Shown: one piece after another, positions 8,460-16,655 of the stretch
How the letters are laid out: each line of letters begins with the position of its first letter
Numbering within the stretch: position 1 is the stretch's first letter
From: Bacteroidota bacterium
Lineage (GTDB): Bacteria; Bacteroidota; Bacteroidia; Bacteroidales; Paludibacteraceae
Direction of reading: 5' to 3'
Length of the DNA: 64,000 nucleotides
NCBI GenBank assembly: GCA_023459355.1
Contig: JAEWUM010000046.1
Span: forward strand, 62,001 to 126,000
Position numbers and translations under genes: made by a program
The notes under the pieces: model-generated
Seen by the model: the letters and a program-made list of their open reading frames with translations, nothing else
What the model was told of the DNA's origin: nothing
Databases searched by the model: none

Positions 8460-9869
8460 AAAAGCTATAAAATACTCTGAAACAGTTTCAGACAGAAACC
8501 AATCCAACCAAGCATCAATCTGATGCACCGAACTGGGTCTTAGCAGGATTTTTTGCTCGTTGTCAAGCAAAAATAAGGTGGGAGTGGCAAAAACATGATA
8601 AGCTTTTACTATTGGACTTTCCCATTTACGGTAATCGCACAGGCTGATAAAAGGTAATCGATCTGCAATTTTTTTAAAAGCTTGTTTGTCTTCGTCTAAT
8701 GAAATGAACACAACCTCTACACCGTACTTTTTCCACTTCGTATATATCCCGGAAATCGCATTTAGTTCTGTTATACAAGCAGGACACCAGCTTGCACCAA
8801 ATACCACTAACATAAATTGGCTTTTAATATCGGATAGCTGTTTGGGTAGTACATGATAACCGGGAGCTGAAAAATCACTTTCGAAAGTGAAATCCGGTGC
8901 CGTGTTTCCTTTTTTCATAGACCTGTAGCTTTCGAGTTGTGCGGCGAGATCGTTATTAATCGTACAACTCAACTCGTTGAGAACTTTCAGGGCAAGGTAT
9001 TCCGACGAACCAAACAAACTGCGTTTTTCGAGCAGTTTAAAGAGATAATCAGTTATTTCGTTGAATCGTTCCGGAACCAGTATAAGAGTTTCCATCATTC
9101 GATCGATGGAGAAATTCATTTCCACAAACGCCGAATCCAGCGAGAGCCCACTGTTTTCAATCAGCCAAAAATGAGAATCAAGGGCATCCCGCAGCAAACC
9201 ACTTTTGTACAATCGCTGATCGGTATAGTCTATTTTCCGAAAAGTCTCAATGGTGGCTGACATTTCTTCTGTGCAGTATTGCGCAACAGTCCCTACTGAG
9301 CTTACTAATTTTCGCATGGGTAAATACCAACTCACGTAGGTTATCGGGTCAAGTTCTGCCAGAAATTGCTGGTCTTCAGCTTTTATGCGGTTGCGTTCCT
9401 TTTTAATCTCCTTCATCGGGTGTTTCTGAACCTTAAACAACGAATCCATTCGGTATATTTTCTCTAAGTAATCCCAGGCACTCAAGGCTTGTTCCCTGCG
9501 GGGATGTTCGGTGGCATAGCGACCAAACAAATCATTCTCACGACTACCTGTAATGCAGATGCTTCCAGGAGTGGCAAAGCTCTCACCGCTGATGAGCATC
9601 ATTTCATTCCCCAACACAACGATAAACGACCTATTATCGTTTGTCACCAGATAAGCCATTCCGTAGTCCTTTTCATGATAGTTTAAACTGAAAACGCCAT
9701 CGGTTGATGCTTTAACACTATCGATGGTATAGATTTCGAAACCATCAAAACCAACCAGACGCACTGGCTGATTACCCAAGGTTGAGAAATTACCAGTCAC
9801 GGTGTTTTGGGGAAATAATTGAGTACTGGATAGTATAATTATCAAAAGTGAAGACAGTAATCTATTCAT
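8445..9869 (-). CDS. TlpA-like thioredoxin-fold lipid- or periplasm-facing oxidoreductase
   Basis: Periplasmic thiol-disulfide protein of the AhpC/TSA-TlpA group. The protein has 474 residues. A signal peptide ends near residue 20 (SSTQLFPQ). An N-terminal DUF4369-like beta domain spans about 22-110 and a helical linker 115-325. The thioredoxin fold occupies about 330-470, with the active-site motif GASWCPAC (Cys362 and Cys365) and the cis-Pro loop FATPTLF. Bacteroidota encode many such proteins beside secreted or surface proteins, where they reduce or isomerise disulfides. It lies downstream of the FISUMP protein gene and upstream of the broken membrane-protein gene. The substrate is unknown. 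Confidence 0.8.
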   Translation of the reverse strand: MNRLLSSLLIIILSSTQLFPQNTVTGNFSTLGNQPVRLVGFDGFEIYTIDSVKASTDGVFSLNYHEKDYGMAYLVTNDNRSFIVVLGNEMMLISGESFATPGSICITGSRENDLFGRYATEHPRREQALSAWDYLEKIYRMDSLFKVQKHPMKEIKKERNRIKAEDQQFLAELDPITYVSWYLPMRKLVSSVGTVAQYCTEEMSATIETFRKIDYTDQRLYKSGLLRDALDSHFWLIENSGLSLDSAFVEMNFSIDRMMETLILVPERFNEITDYLFKLLEKRSLFGSSEYLALKVLNELSCTINNDLAAQLESYRSMKKGNTAPDFTFESDFSAPGYHVLPKQLSDIKSQFMLVVFGASWCPACITELNAISGIYTKWKKYGVEVVFISLDEDKQAFKKIADRLPFISLCDYRKWESPIVKAYHVFATPTLFLLDNEQKILLRPSSVHQIDAWLDWFLSETVSEYFIAFKWNR

Positions 9870-9929
9870 TATTGTTAATTGTTATAAAAACACCTTCAAT
9901 TATGTCTGTATGCTTCTCAAATCAAAGCA

Positions 9930-12900
9930 TTAGTCCTTAATACATCGAACAGAAAGTCCATACCCAAATGTGTATGCATTGAAACTCGTATTGGCACCAC
10001 TACTGTAGAAGTCAAAACTACGAGTACTGTCTGAACCATTATCACTCGACCAATAACTTCCAGAAAGATCAACTCCAGAAAGCTTACCAATATAACTACG
10101 TTTGCCCGCAATGGTCAATTTAAGAGGGGAATCAAAAGCACCGGCAGAGTTTTGACTACTCCAACTTTTGTATTCAGCTTGCCATTCATTTGATGTAGGT
10201 AAACGGAAACCCTCAGGACAGGGATTATTAACTCCATTAATACCCTGCCATAAGTTTTCATTATGAGGACTACGCCAATCGTTGGGGTACTCCCCATAAC
10301 TTGTTATTATAAACATACCGTGACCAGGAGTGTCGCTGTCACTTAATGTAGAAGTTGTTAGAGAAGTCCGTTTTTCATGCCCATCTGTTCCCCTTCCCCA
10401 TTGGTACAGATCGCCATAAGCATCGGCATCTGTACTTGAAGTAGCTACACGAGAAGCTCCCAGGTTACGATCCATCCATACTCTACCCGTAATTGAATTA
10501 AACACTTCTCCTTCTTTTGGATTATAATACTTCACCTCTTTTCCATAAGCTGTACCAACACTATTTGTTGCGTACGCCCTGACGAAATACATGATGCCAA
10601 CTTTCAGACCAGTTAAATTACTACTGTAATTACCAATTCTCAGACTATCAATTGTAATATTATCATTTATAGTAGGATTACGAGTAGTGCTCCAACATAC
10701 ACCACAAGCTGTTATAGGAGTACCACCATCATGGGTTATTGTACCGCCTGATATGGCAGAAGTATCTGTTAATAAAGTTACATTTGTCGTATTCAACTCA
10801 GGAATTCCATCAATAGTTTTGAACGTTAAAATATTGCCATAAGAAGTGCCGTGCAAGTTTATCGCATAAGCTTTAACAAAATAAGCTGTGCCGGATCTCA
10901 AACCATTCATTATACTTGTGAAATTACCAATCCCTGAACCATCTGATGTTAAAAAATCCTTTGTGGTAGGATTTTGAGTTGTACTCCAGCAAACACCGCG
11001 TGCTGTTACAGGGGAACCTCCATCATCAGTTATTTTACCACCAGAAATTGCATATGTTGATCCTATAGAGCTTAGGGTATTTGTTGATAAACTAACACGA
11101 CCACTTAATGTAGTCAAACTTTTTTCCGCACCATAACTTGTTCCAATGCTGTTTATAGCATAAGCTCTCACATAATAGGTTGTTTCGTGAGTCAAACCGC
11201 TAATTGAACTGGTGAAATCTCCTGAACCAGATCCATTGGTTGTTTTGCTATCCTCGATTGTAGGATTTGGAGAAGTACTCCAGCACACACCACGTTCTGT
11301 TACTGCTGAGCCTCCAATGGATGATATGCTACCGCCACTTACAGCACTGGTGGAAGTGAGTGATGTAACAACAGTTGTAGTTAAAGTCGGAGTTTTAGTC
11401 GAAAAACTAACTTGTGAACCATAAGCAGTTCCAAAACTGTTAGTAGCATAAGCTCTTACATAATAAGTATTGTTAATGGTAAGACCAGTAATCGTGCTGT
11501 TGAATGTTCCGGTGCTTCCTCCATCAACCGTTTTACTATTATCTATGGTTGGATTGGTTGATGTACTCCAGCAAACACCTTTTGCAATTACTTCTAAATT
11601 CCCATCGAAGCTGACATCACCCCCACCTGTCGCGGTAGTTGCAGTAATAGACGACACCCCACTTGTTGACAGCATGGCTAAATCGCCCATCACACAACGA
11701 ACCGACATACCTGCGTTCTTGTTATAAAAAGCCCTGAAAAGGCTGCCTGAACTATTTTGCAAGAATCTGTACCAACTGCTGTTGATATTACTACCTTCGG
11801 TTATACTCCACCAATATCCAATACTTCCAAAATCATACATATTGCCATCGGTACTTCTTGTTCCTCCTGGTAGTGCTGTAAAACCAGTTTCATTAGTAGC
11901 ATCAGAATTCTGAATCATCCAGTGCGAATTACCTTTTTCTTTTAATTTGCTTCCTGCATTACTTAATCCTCCTAAATAGTCTGATAGAATAGTCCAATCT
12001 GCATCAGTAGGAATATGCCATCCAACCGGAGCTAAATTATTCTGATCGGTAACTGTATAGCCATTATATAACTTGCCATAAGTTCTGCTGGTGCTGGGTG
12101 AAGCATAATCACTGTATGCAGCAGAGGTGGTAGTTCCCCAAGAAGGGTCATTAGTCTTATCAGCAATAGCCACATTATTTCTGAATCGACTTGTGTTTAA
12201 ATTTTCAGCCAACCAAGTCTGCGTGCCTATCGTTACGACGGGATAGTAATTCCCCTCCTGATCAATGCACTCCACCATTTTGAAGTTAACTGTTTTGTCT
12301 GCTACTATTACATCTGCTATGATACTCACAAAATTTCCTGAATACGCCTTAAATATGAGGATATCACCAGCATTGTAATTCATATTTATTATTGAACTGT
12401 TCACTTTTTGAGCAACAACATCACTTGTTGCTTTTCTATCTGAGAATTCAATAGCAGCATGATTGAAATTTTGACTGATTACTTTTGCCTTATGCGTATT
12501 TTCCTTATCATTGATATGGAGAACAAAAACACCTTTGGGTAATGAGAGCATAAATTCATTATCACCAGACTGCAAATTCTCCACTTTATGCATAATTCTT
12601 CTGCCATCCATACCAAACACATTTATCTTTGTTAATCCGCCTTTTTCTGAATAAAAAGATACTTTTGCTTTCGTAAGAATAGGATTGGGAGATATATGCA
12701 ACGATTCATTAACATTCAGTTGAGGTACTGAAGTTGCATCAATAAGTAGTAGGGTACTCCCGGCAGGAACTGTTACAGATGTCCCCTGAGTCAAGTTGTT
12801 AACTACGACTTGATCTATGATTGTACTTGCACCGTTAGCTGTAAAAGTAATTGTATAACTAACAGCCGATAATTGAATAGTAATGATGAAAAATAATGTA

Positions 12901-12932
12901 AACAATAATAATTTGACAGCTGATTTTTTCAT
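9930..12932 (-). CDS. Large secreted FISUMP/tandem-repeat surface protein
   Basis: Predicted surface protein of 1000 residues with a signal peptide ending near residue 22. Residues 78-153 (SPNPILTKAKV to HKAKVISQ) look like a T9SS type A sorting domain, which normally sits at the extreme C-terminus. A FISUMP domain (Fibrobacter succinogenes major paralogous domain) spans about 222-415, with GTQTWLAENLN and SVRCV. Four repeats of about 95 residues follow (420-805). Each has a GVCWST-x-NPT core and a TYYVRAYA-x-N-x-GTAYG strand and resembles a fibronectin-type module. A second FISUMP-like domain (806-1000) includes WMDRNLGASR and LSVRCIKD. No enzyme motif is visible; adhesion or binding is likely. 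Whether the internal CTD-like block functions is unknown. Confidence 0.8.
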   Translation of the reverse strand: MKKSAVKLLLFTLFFIITIQLSAVSYTITFTANGASTIIDQVVVNNLTQGTSVTVPAGSTLLLIDATSVPQLNVNESLHISPNPILTKAKVSFYSEKGGLTKINVFGMDGRRIMHKVENLQSGDNEFMLSLPKGVFVLHINDKENTHKAKVISQNFNHAAIEFSDRKATSDVVAQKVNSSIINMNYNAGDILIFKAYSGNFVSIIADVIVADKTVNFKMVECIDQEGNYYPVVTIGTQTWLAENLNTSRFRNNVAIADKTNDPSWGTTTSAAYSDYASPSTSRTYGKLYNGYTVTDQNNLAPVGWHIPTDADWTILSDYLGGLSNAGSKLKEKGNSHWMIQNSDATNETGFTALPGGTRSTDGNMYDFGSIGYWWSITEGSNINSSWYRFLQNSSGSLFRAFYNKNAGMSVRCVMGDLAMLSTSGVSSITATTATGGGDVSFDGNLEVIAKGVCWSTSTNPTIDNSKTVDGGSTGTFNSTITGLTINNTYYVRAYATNSFGTAYGSQVSFSTKTPTLTTTVVTSLTSTSAVSGGSISSIGGSAVTERGVCWSTSPNPTIEDSKTTNGSGSGDFTSSISGLTHETTYYVRAYAINSIGTSYGAEKSLTTLSGRVSLSTNTLSSIGSTYAISGGKITDDGGSPVTARGVCWSTTQNPTTKDFLTSDGSGIGNFTSIMNGLRSGTAYFVKAYAINLHGTSYGNILTFKTIDGIPELNTTNVTLLTDTSAISGGTITHDGGTPITACGVCWSTTRNPTINDNITIDSLRIGNYSSNLTGLKVGIMYFVRAYATNSVGTAYGKEVKYYNPKEGEVFNSITGRVWMDRNLGASRVATSSTDADAYGDLYQWGRGTDGHEKRTSLTTSTLSDSDTPGHGMFIITSYGEYPNDWRSPHNENLWQGINGVNNPCPEGFRLPTSNEWQAEYKSWSSQNSAGAFDSPLKLTIAGKRSYIGKLSGVDLSGSYWSSDNGSDSTRSFDFYSSGANTSFNAYTFGYGLSVRCIKD

Positions 12933-12953
12933 AACAGTAGAATTTATAACTAC

Positions 12954-13022
12954 TTCTTTTGAGTAGGTGTTTATATTACCACAAAGCTATAAAAATATTT
13001 TCAAAAAGCTAACAATTCCATT
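12954..13022 (-). repeat. Copy B of the duplicated promoter segment, upstream of the FISUMP gene
   Basis: Near-identical to 8391-8459 and in the same orientation, with the same -7 box TAGCTTTG (12982-12989). Weaker similarity seems to extend about 30 bp further, matching the 3' codons of the thioredoxin gene (a VSE-aromatic-Phe block). This suggests that the tail of a lost thioredoxin-like paralogue lies here. Confidence 0.6.
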
Positions 13023-13112
13023 AGTAAGTTCAAAAAACTCCGACACAAATTTAACCACAATTGATTTGATGAAATTCTTATCAATAATAGTTATACTCTT
13101 AGAACACATAAA

Positions 13113-13169
13113 ATCAAGGAAATTCAGCGGAAATTAGTGGAAATAGAGTCGGGAGTCTGGCATCAGTAA
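13113..13169 (+). pseudogene. Displaced 3' end of a second gldN copy
   Basis: The plus-strand frame reads IKEIQRKLVEIESGVWHQ and then TAA (13167-13169). It matches the C-terminus of the intact gldN (IKDIERKLVEIESGIWGR) at the same distance from the stop. Over 48 aligned bases I count 12 differences, about nine at third codon positions, and the few amino-acid changes are conservative. The fragment therefore comes from a functional gldN (or gldO-type paralogue) and has not drifted freely. Upstream of about 13110 the frame loses all similarity to gldN. The alpha-galactosidase stop is 6 bp downstream, consistent with an ancestral gldN/alpha-galactosidase convergence. Confidence 0.75.
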
Positions 13170-13175
13170 ACCTGA

Positions 13176-14402
13176 TTATTTTGAACTGATTTTCATAAAT
13201 AAACAAGCATGAGGACGTAACTCACATCCGATTGTACCATCTGCAGCAGGAAACTGTTTCAGATTTTTTTTGCGGAATAAGTCCAACACCTTCACTTTTC
13301 CTTTCACACCAATCTCAGACAGGTTAAACGAAAGATACTTTGATTCATCCCCACGATTGAGTAATAGTACAGCTTTACTTCCATCAGCCAGATTTTTCAT
13401 CCAGACTTCTTTTGAATCTTCTTTGATTACCCTGATTCCCTGCTCTGTCGGATCCTGATTTACGGCAATGCAGGCTTTGTTTGTAATGATTGCTTTTTCT
13501 TCCGCAGTCATATTCCTTGGGTCATTTCCCAACATCAAAGGTGAAGTCATCACGCACCACAAGGCAAAGTGAGTTTCCTGTCCGTCCACGTTCAGTCCCT
13601 GTTCGCCCACTGAAAGCATGTCCGGATCATTCCAGTAACCATTGCCGGCATGGGCCGCAGATTTATTATTTATATCAGCAATGCGCATCACTGATAATTT
13701 ACCATTTCGTGTATTTTTATCGAAAAAAGTTCCGCCATAGTATTTACAGGGAATGTCGCCGGTAGTTCTGGCCATATTACAAATACCAGGATACCAGGAA
13801 TAGAAATTATATGCACTGATACTGAACACGATGTCACGTCCGGAATTCGCCAGCAGTTCCGACCACTTTTCGTAAGTAACTTTCAGCACATCCGGTGTCC
13901 AGCCACGATGTCCTGCTTTTACCGAAGTATCCATCTTACAACGGTCCACCTTCACGAAATCAAGTCCCCAATCGACAAACTGCCTGATATGTACCTCTTC
14001 CCGGTTATAACCACCCACAGGGTCATTACCACAGTCAAAAATACCCGGAACCGTATGCAGACCGAATTTCAAACCCTTGCTGTGTGCATAATCAGCCAGG
14101 GCTTTCATCCCATTGGGAAATTTCTCCGGATGAGGCAATAAACTACCATCAGGAGCTAAATGATCAGCTCGCCAACCACCGTCGACCACCACGTAATTAT
14201 AACCCGCATCAGCAAGTCCTTCCGATACCATGGCATCAATGACTTCCCTGATTAGTTTTTCATCTATGCCGGTTTTACCAAACCAGTTCCAGCTGTTCCA
14301 GCCCATGGGGGGAGTTGGCGTGAGTGATTTGTTTATTTGAGCACTGAGCATTGAAGCCGAAAGAAGTACCGACAACACTAAAGTTAACCTGGTTTTACAC
14401 AT
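13176..14402 (-). CDS. GH27 alpha-galactosidase, secreted
   Basis: Hydrolyses terminal alpha-galactosides (possibly alpha-N-acetylgalactosaminides). The protein has 408 residues with a signal peptide ending near residue 22 (SMLSAQ). Family GH27 hallmarks appear in order: PPMGWNSWNWFG at 31-42, LKFGLHTVPGIFDCG near 112, DFVKVDRCK near 157 with the nucleophile Asp, and GYWNDPDML near 257 with the acid/base Asp. A short beta-sandwich domain (about 310-408) ends the protein. It is monocistronic, with its own -7 box at 14440-14447, and is divergent from the LuxR regulator. The length is typical for the family. Confidence 0.92.
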   Translation of the reverse strand: MCKTRLTLVLSVLLSASMLSAQINKSLTPTPPMGWNSWNWFGKTGIDEKLIREVIDAMVSEGLADAGYNYVVVDGGWRADHLAPDGSLLPHPEKFPNGMKALADYAHSKGLKFGLHTVPGIFDCGNDPVGGYNREEVHIRQFVDWGLDFVKVDRCKMDTSVKAGHRGWTPDVLKVTYEKWSELLANSGRDIVFSISAYNFYSWYPGICNMARTTGDIPCKYYGGTFFDKNTRNGKLSVMRIADINNKSAAHAGNGYWNDPDMLSVGEQGLNVDGQETHFALWCVMTSPLMLGNDPRNMTAEEKAIITNKACIAVNQDPTEQGIRVIKEDSKEVWMKNLADGSKAVLLLNRGDESKYLSFNLSEIGVKGKVKVLDLFRKKNLKQFPAADGTIGCELRPHACLFMKISSK

Positions 14403-14439
14403 GATGACGTGATTAAATAATTGGTAATAAATATTTATG

Positions 14440-14493
14440 CAAATTTACAACAACCGGACAATGATTCATTACACATTGTTTTCGAAATGTGTA
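14440..14493 (-). promoter_or_regulatory. Alpha-galactosidase promoter and upstream inverted repeat
   Basis: The minus strand carries TAAATTTG (14440-14447), a good -7 box about 38 bp from the start codon. An inverted repeat (14470-14493), TACACATT and AATGTGTA separated by 8 bp, lies about 23 bp further upstream, between the two divergent genes. It is a candidate operator or activator site. Confidence 0.5.
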
Positions 14494-14587
14494 CTATTGT
14501 TCATATTACACTTCTACATGAATCATTTTACAAACAGCAATTTCTCTGGCGGCACTGAATAGAAACTCATCATTCCAAAATTTTCCG

Positions 14588-14595
14588 TAACTTTG
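14588..14595 (+). promoter_or_regulatory. -7 box for the LuxR-type regulator
   Basis: TAACTTTG fits the Bacteroidota -7 consensus and lies 24 bp before the ATG at 14620. No clear -33 TTG is visible upstream. Confidence 0.45.
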
Positions 14596-14619
14596 CAGCG
14601 ATTTCAAAAATGACATGGC

Positions 14620-15273
14620 ATGCGAAGAATCATCATAGCAGATAATCAGGATCTGACCAGGGCGGGATGGATATACCTGGTTAACAAAAGCGGTATTGAC
14701 ATACAAATTGAGGAGGCTCAAACAAAAAAGGAATTGATTTCGCTTTGCGGACAATTTCCGGATGCACTTGTTATTTTAGATTACGCATTATTCGATTTTG
14801 AACGGATACAGGAGTTGATTTTCCTGCAGGAAAAATATTTGAAAACCGACTGGATTATTGCATCAGATGAACTGAGCGAAGAGGCGGTACGCACCCTGCT
14901 ATTCAATTCCGGAAAGTTTAGTGTGTTGTTGAAGGACAGTCCAGCCGAAGATTTCATGAGCGCGTTTAAACAAGCAATGAAGGGTGAACGCTACATCAGC
15001 AGTTTCATTACCAACCTGTTGCTTGAGGCATCTAAACAAAAACAAGCCAATCAACCACGTAACATACTGACTGTAACCGAACAGGAGATACTGAAAGAAA
15101 TGGCACTGGGAAAATCAACCCGCGAGATTGCCGCCTTGCGTCACGCGAGCATGCACACCATCATGACCCACCGGAAAAACATCTTCCGGAAAATTGAAGT
15201 GAATAATGTGCACGAGGCAACCAAGTACGCGATGAAGGCAGGGCTGATTGATTTGGCGGAATATTATATTTAG
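14620..15273 (+). CDS. LuxR/NarL-family response regulator
   Basis: DNA-binding regulator of 217 residues. The N-terminal receiver-like domain (1-125) begins MRRIIIADNQDLTRAGW, with a likely phospho-acceptor Asp in VILDYALF near residue 52 and the conserved Lys in LLKDSP near 106. The C-terminal LuxR helix-turn-helix (about 145-205) begins LTVTEQEILKEMALGKSTREIA and ends NVHEATKYAMKAGLI. The receiver has only D-N at the N-terminal acidic pocket, as in other NarL-type proteins. No sensor kinase is adjacent, so it is an orphan regulator. Its target is unknown. Confidence 0.85.
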   Translation: MRRIIIADNQDLTRAGWIYLVNKSGIDIQIEEAQTKKELISLCGQFPDALVILDYALFDFERIQELIFLQEKYLKTDWIIASDELSEEAVRTLLFNSGKFSVLLKDSPAEDFMSAFKQAMKGERYISSFITNLLLEASKQKQANQPRNILTVTEQEILKEMALGKSTREIAALRHASMHTIMTHRKNIFRKIEVNNVHEATKYAMKAGLIDLAEYYI

Positions 15274-15330
15274 TGGTTAGTGGTAAATTGTTAGTGGTTA
15301 GTAGGGGCGCAACGCTTACGCCCAATTCTC

Positions 15331-15445
15331 ATGAATCGAACAGAGCAATTCGAATGAATCGAATAGAACGATTCGATCTGGTCGAATAGAGTTATTCGAA
15401 TGGATCGAATAGAGCGGTTCGAATGAATCGAATAGAACGATTCGA
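15331..15445. repeat. 23-bp tandem array A (five units)
   Basis: Five consecutive 23-bp units start at 15331, 15354, 15377, 15400 and 15423. The consensus is close to atgaatcgaatagaacgatt followed by cga. Each unit contains an inverted repeat (TCGAAT, six bases, ATTCGA), and the repeated arms could form hairpins or serve as protein sites. The array sits in the 314-bp spacer between the LuxR regulator and mnmA; the rest of that spacer holds TAGTGG words and array B. There are no unique spacers, so it is not CRISPR. Confidence 0.8.
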
Positions 15446-15470
15446 TTCATTCGAACCGCGCGATGCAGAT

Positions 15471-15554
15471 AACTTGAGAGGGACGACTCAAACAACCTGA
15501 GTGGGACGACTCAAATGACTTGAGAGGGACGACTCAAATGACTTGAGTAATAAT
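15471..15554. repeat. 23-bp tandem array B (three units plus a partial)
   Basis: Units start at 15471, 15494 and 15517, with a partial at 15540. The consensus is close to gacttgagagggacgactca followed by aat. Each unit contains TTGAG and CTCAA arms 8 bp apart. The period is again 23 bp, although the sequence is unrelated to array A. It ends about 34 bp before the mnmA start. Confidence 0.8.
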
Positions 15555-15587
15555 ACCTCCCAAAAATCAAATTTATAAATTTTACAC

Positions 15588-16655
15588 ATGAACATAGCAA
15601 GTTTAATTTCAGGAGGTGTTGATAGTTCGGTGGTGGTACATCTGCTTAAGGAAGCAGGCTACAACCCTACCCTGTTTTACATCAAAATAGGGATGGATGA
15701 CGATGAATTACTTCATTGCAGTTCAGAAGAGGATATTGAAATGGCTTCGCTGATTGCGCATAAATACGGGTGCAAATTAGAAATTGTGGATTTGCATCAG
15801 GATTATTGGGACAATGTGGTTGCCTATACGATTGACAAAGTCAGAAAAGGTTTTACACCCAATCCGGATGTGATGTGTAACAAACTAATCAAATTCGGGG
15901 TTTTCGAACAAAAAGTGGGGCAACATTTCGACAAAACGGCAACGGGACACTACGCTACGACCATTGAAAAGGATGGAAAAACCTATCTTGGCACAGCCAA
16001 AGACCCGGTGAAAGATCAAACCGACTTCCTGGCGCAGATCAATCACCTACAGGTATCAAAGTTGATGTTCCCGATTGGGCACCTGATGAAAAATGAGGTA
16101 CGTAAAATAGCAGAAATTGCGAATTTACCCAGTGCCAAACGCAACGACAGTCAGGGCATTTGCTTTCTGGGCAAGGTAAATTACAATGACTTTATCCGCC
16201 GTTATCTGGGTGAAAAAGAAGGTCCGATCGTTGAATTAGAAACGGGTAAGATACTCGGCAAACACAAGGGCTATTGGTTTCATACGGTTGGACAACGAAA
16301 AGGGCTTGGCTTGTCGGGCGGACCGTGGTATGTCATCCGTAAAGACATTGATGCCAACATTGTATGGGCATCGAAAGGATACGATGTAGAAGCCGCCTAT
16401 GGAAATGCTTTTTCGATGAAAGATTTTCACTTTATCACCGAAAATCCCTGGCAGGATAAAGCCGAAAACATCGAAATCACCTTTAAAATACGGCACACAC
16501 CCGAATTCACCCATGGTAACCTCATCAAAACACCTGAAGGATACCGGATTGTATCCTCAGAGAAGTTGCAGGGCATAGCACCCGGACAATTCGGCGTGGT
16601 GTACGATATCGACCAAAAGATTTGTATCGGTAGCGGCGAAATTATTTCTGCCTGA
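15588..16655 (+). CDS. mnmA: tRNA-specific 2-thiouridylase MnmA
   Basis: Thiolates U34 of tRNA-Lys, tRNA-Glu and tRNA-Gln in the cytoplasm. The protein has 355 residues. The N-terminal ATP-pyrophosphatase loop is SGGVDSSV (8-15). The nucleophile Cys97 lies in PNPDVMCNKLIKFG and the persulfide Cys192 in DSQGICFLG. TGHYA and KDQTDFL are the usual tRNA-binding and ATP-site motifs, and the C-terminal beta-barrel is complete. The start at 15588 gives MNIASLISGG with no room for extension. The 3' end overlaps the convergent der by 14 bp. Confidence 0.95.
   Translation: MNIASLISGGVDSSVVVHLLKEAGYNPTLFYIKIGMDDDELLHCSSEEDIEMASLIAHKYGCKLEIVDLHQDYWDNVVAYTIDKVRKGFTPNPDVMCNKLIKFGVFEQKVGQHFDKTATGHYATTIEKDGKTYLGTAKDPVKDQTDFLAQINHLQVSKLMFPIGHLMKNEVRKIAEIANLPSAKRNDSQGICFLGKVNYNDFIRRYLGEKEGPIVELETGKILGKHKGYWFHTVGQRKGLGLSGGPWYVIRKDIDANIVWASKGYDVEAAYGNAFSMKDFHFITENPWQDKAENIEITFKIRHTPEFTHGNLIKTPEGYRIVSSEKLQGIAPGQFGVVYDIDQKICIGSGEIISA

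Noticed and set aside
15331..15554. CRISPR array
   Set aside because: Units are directly tandem with a 23-bp period and no unique spacers, and no cas genes lie nearby.
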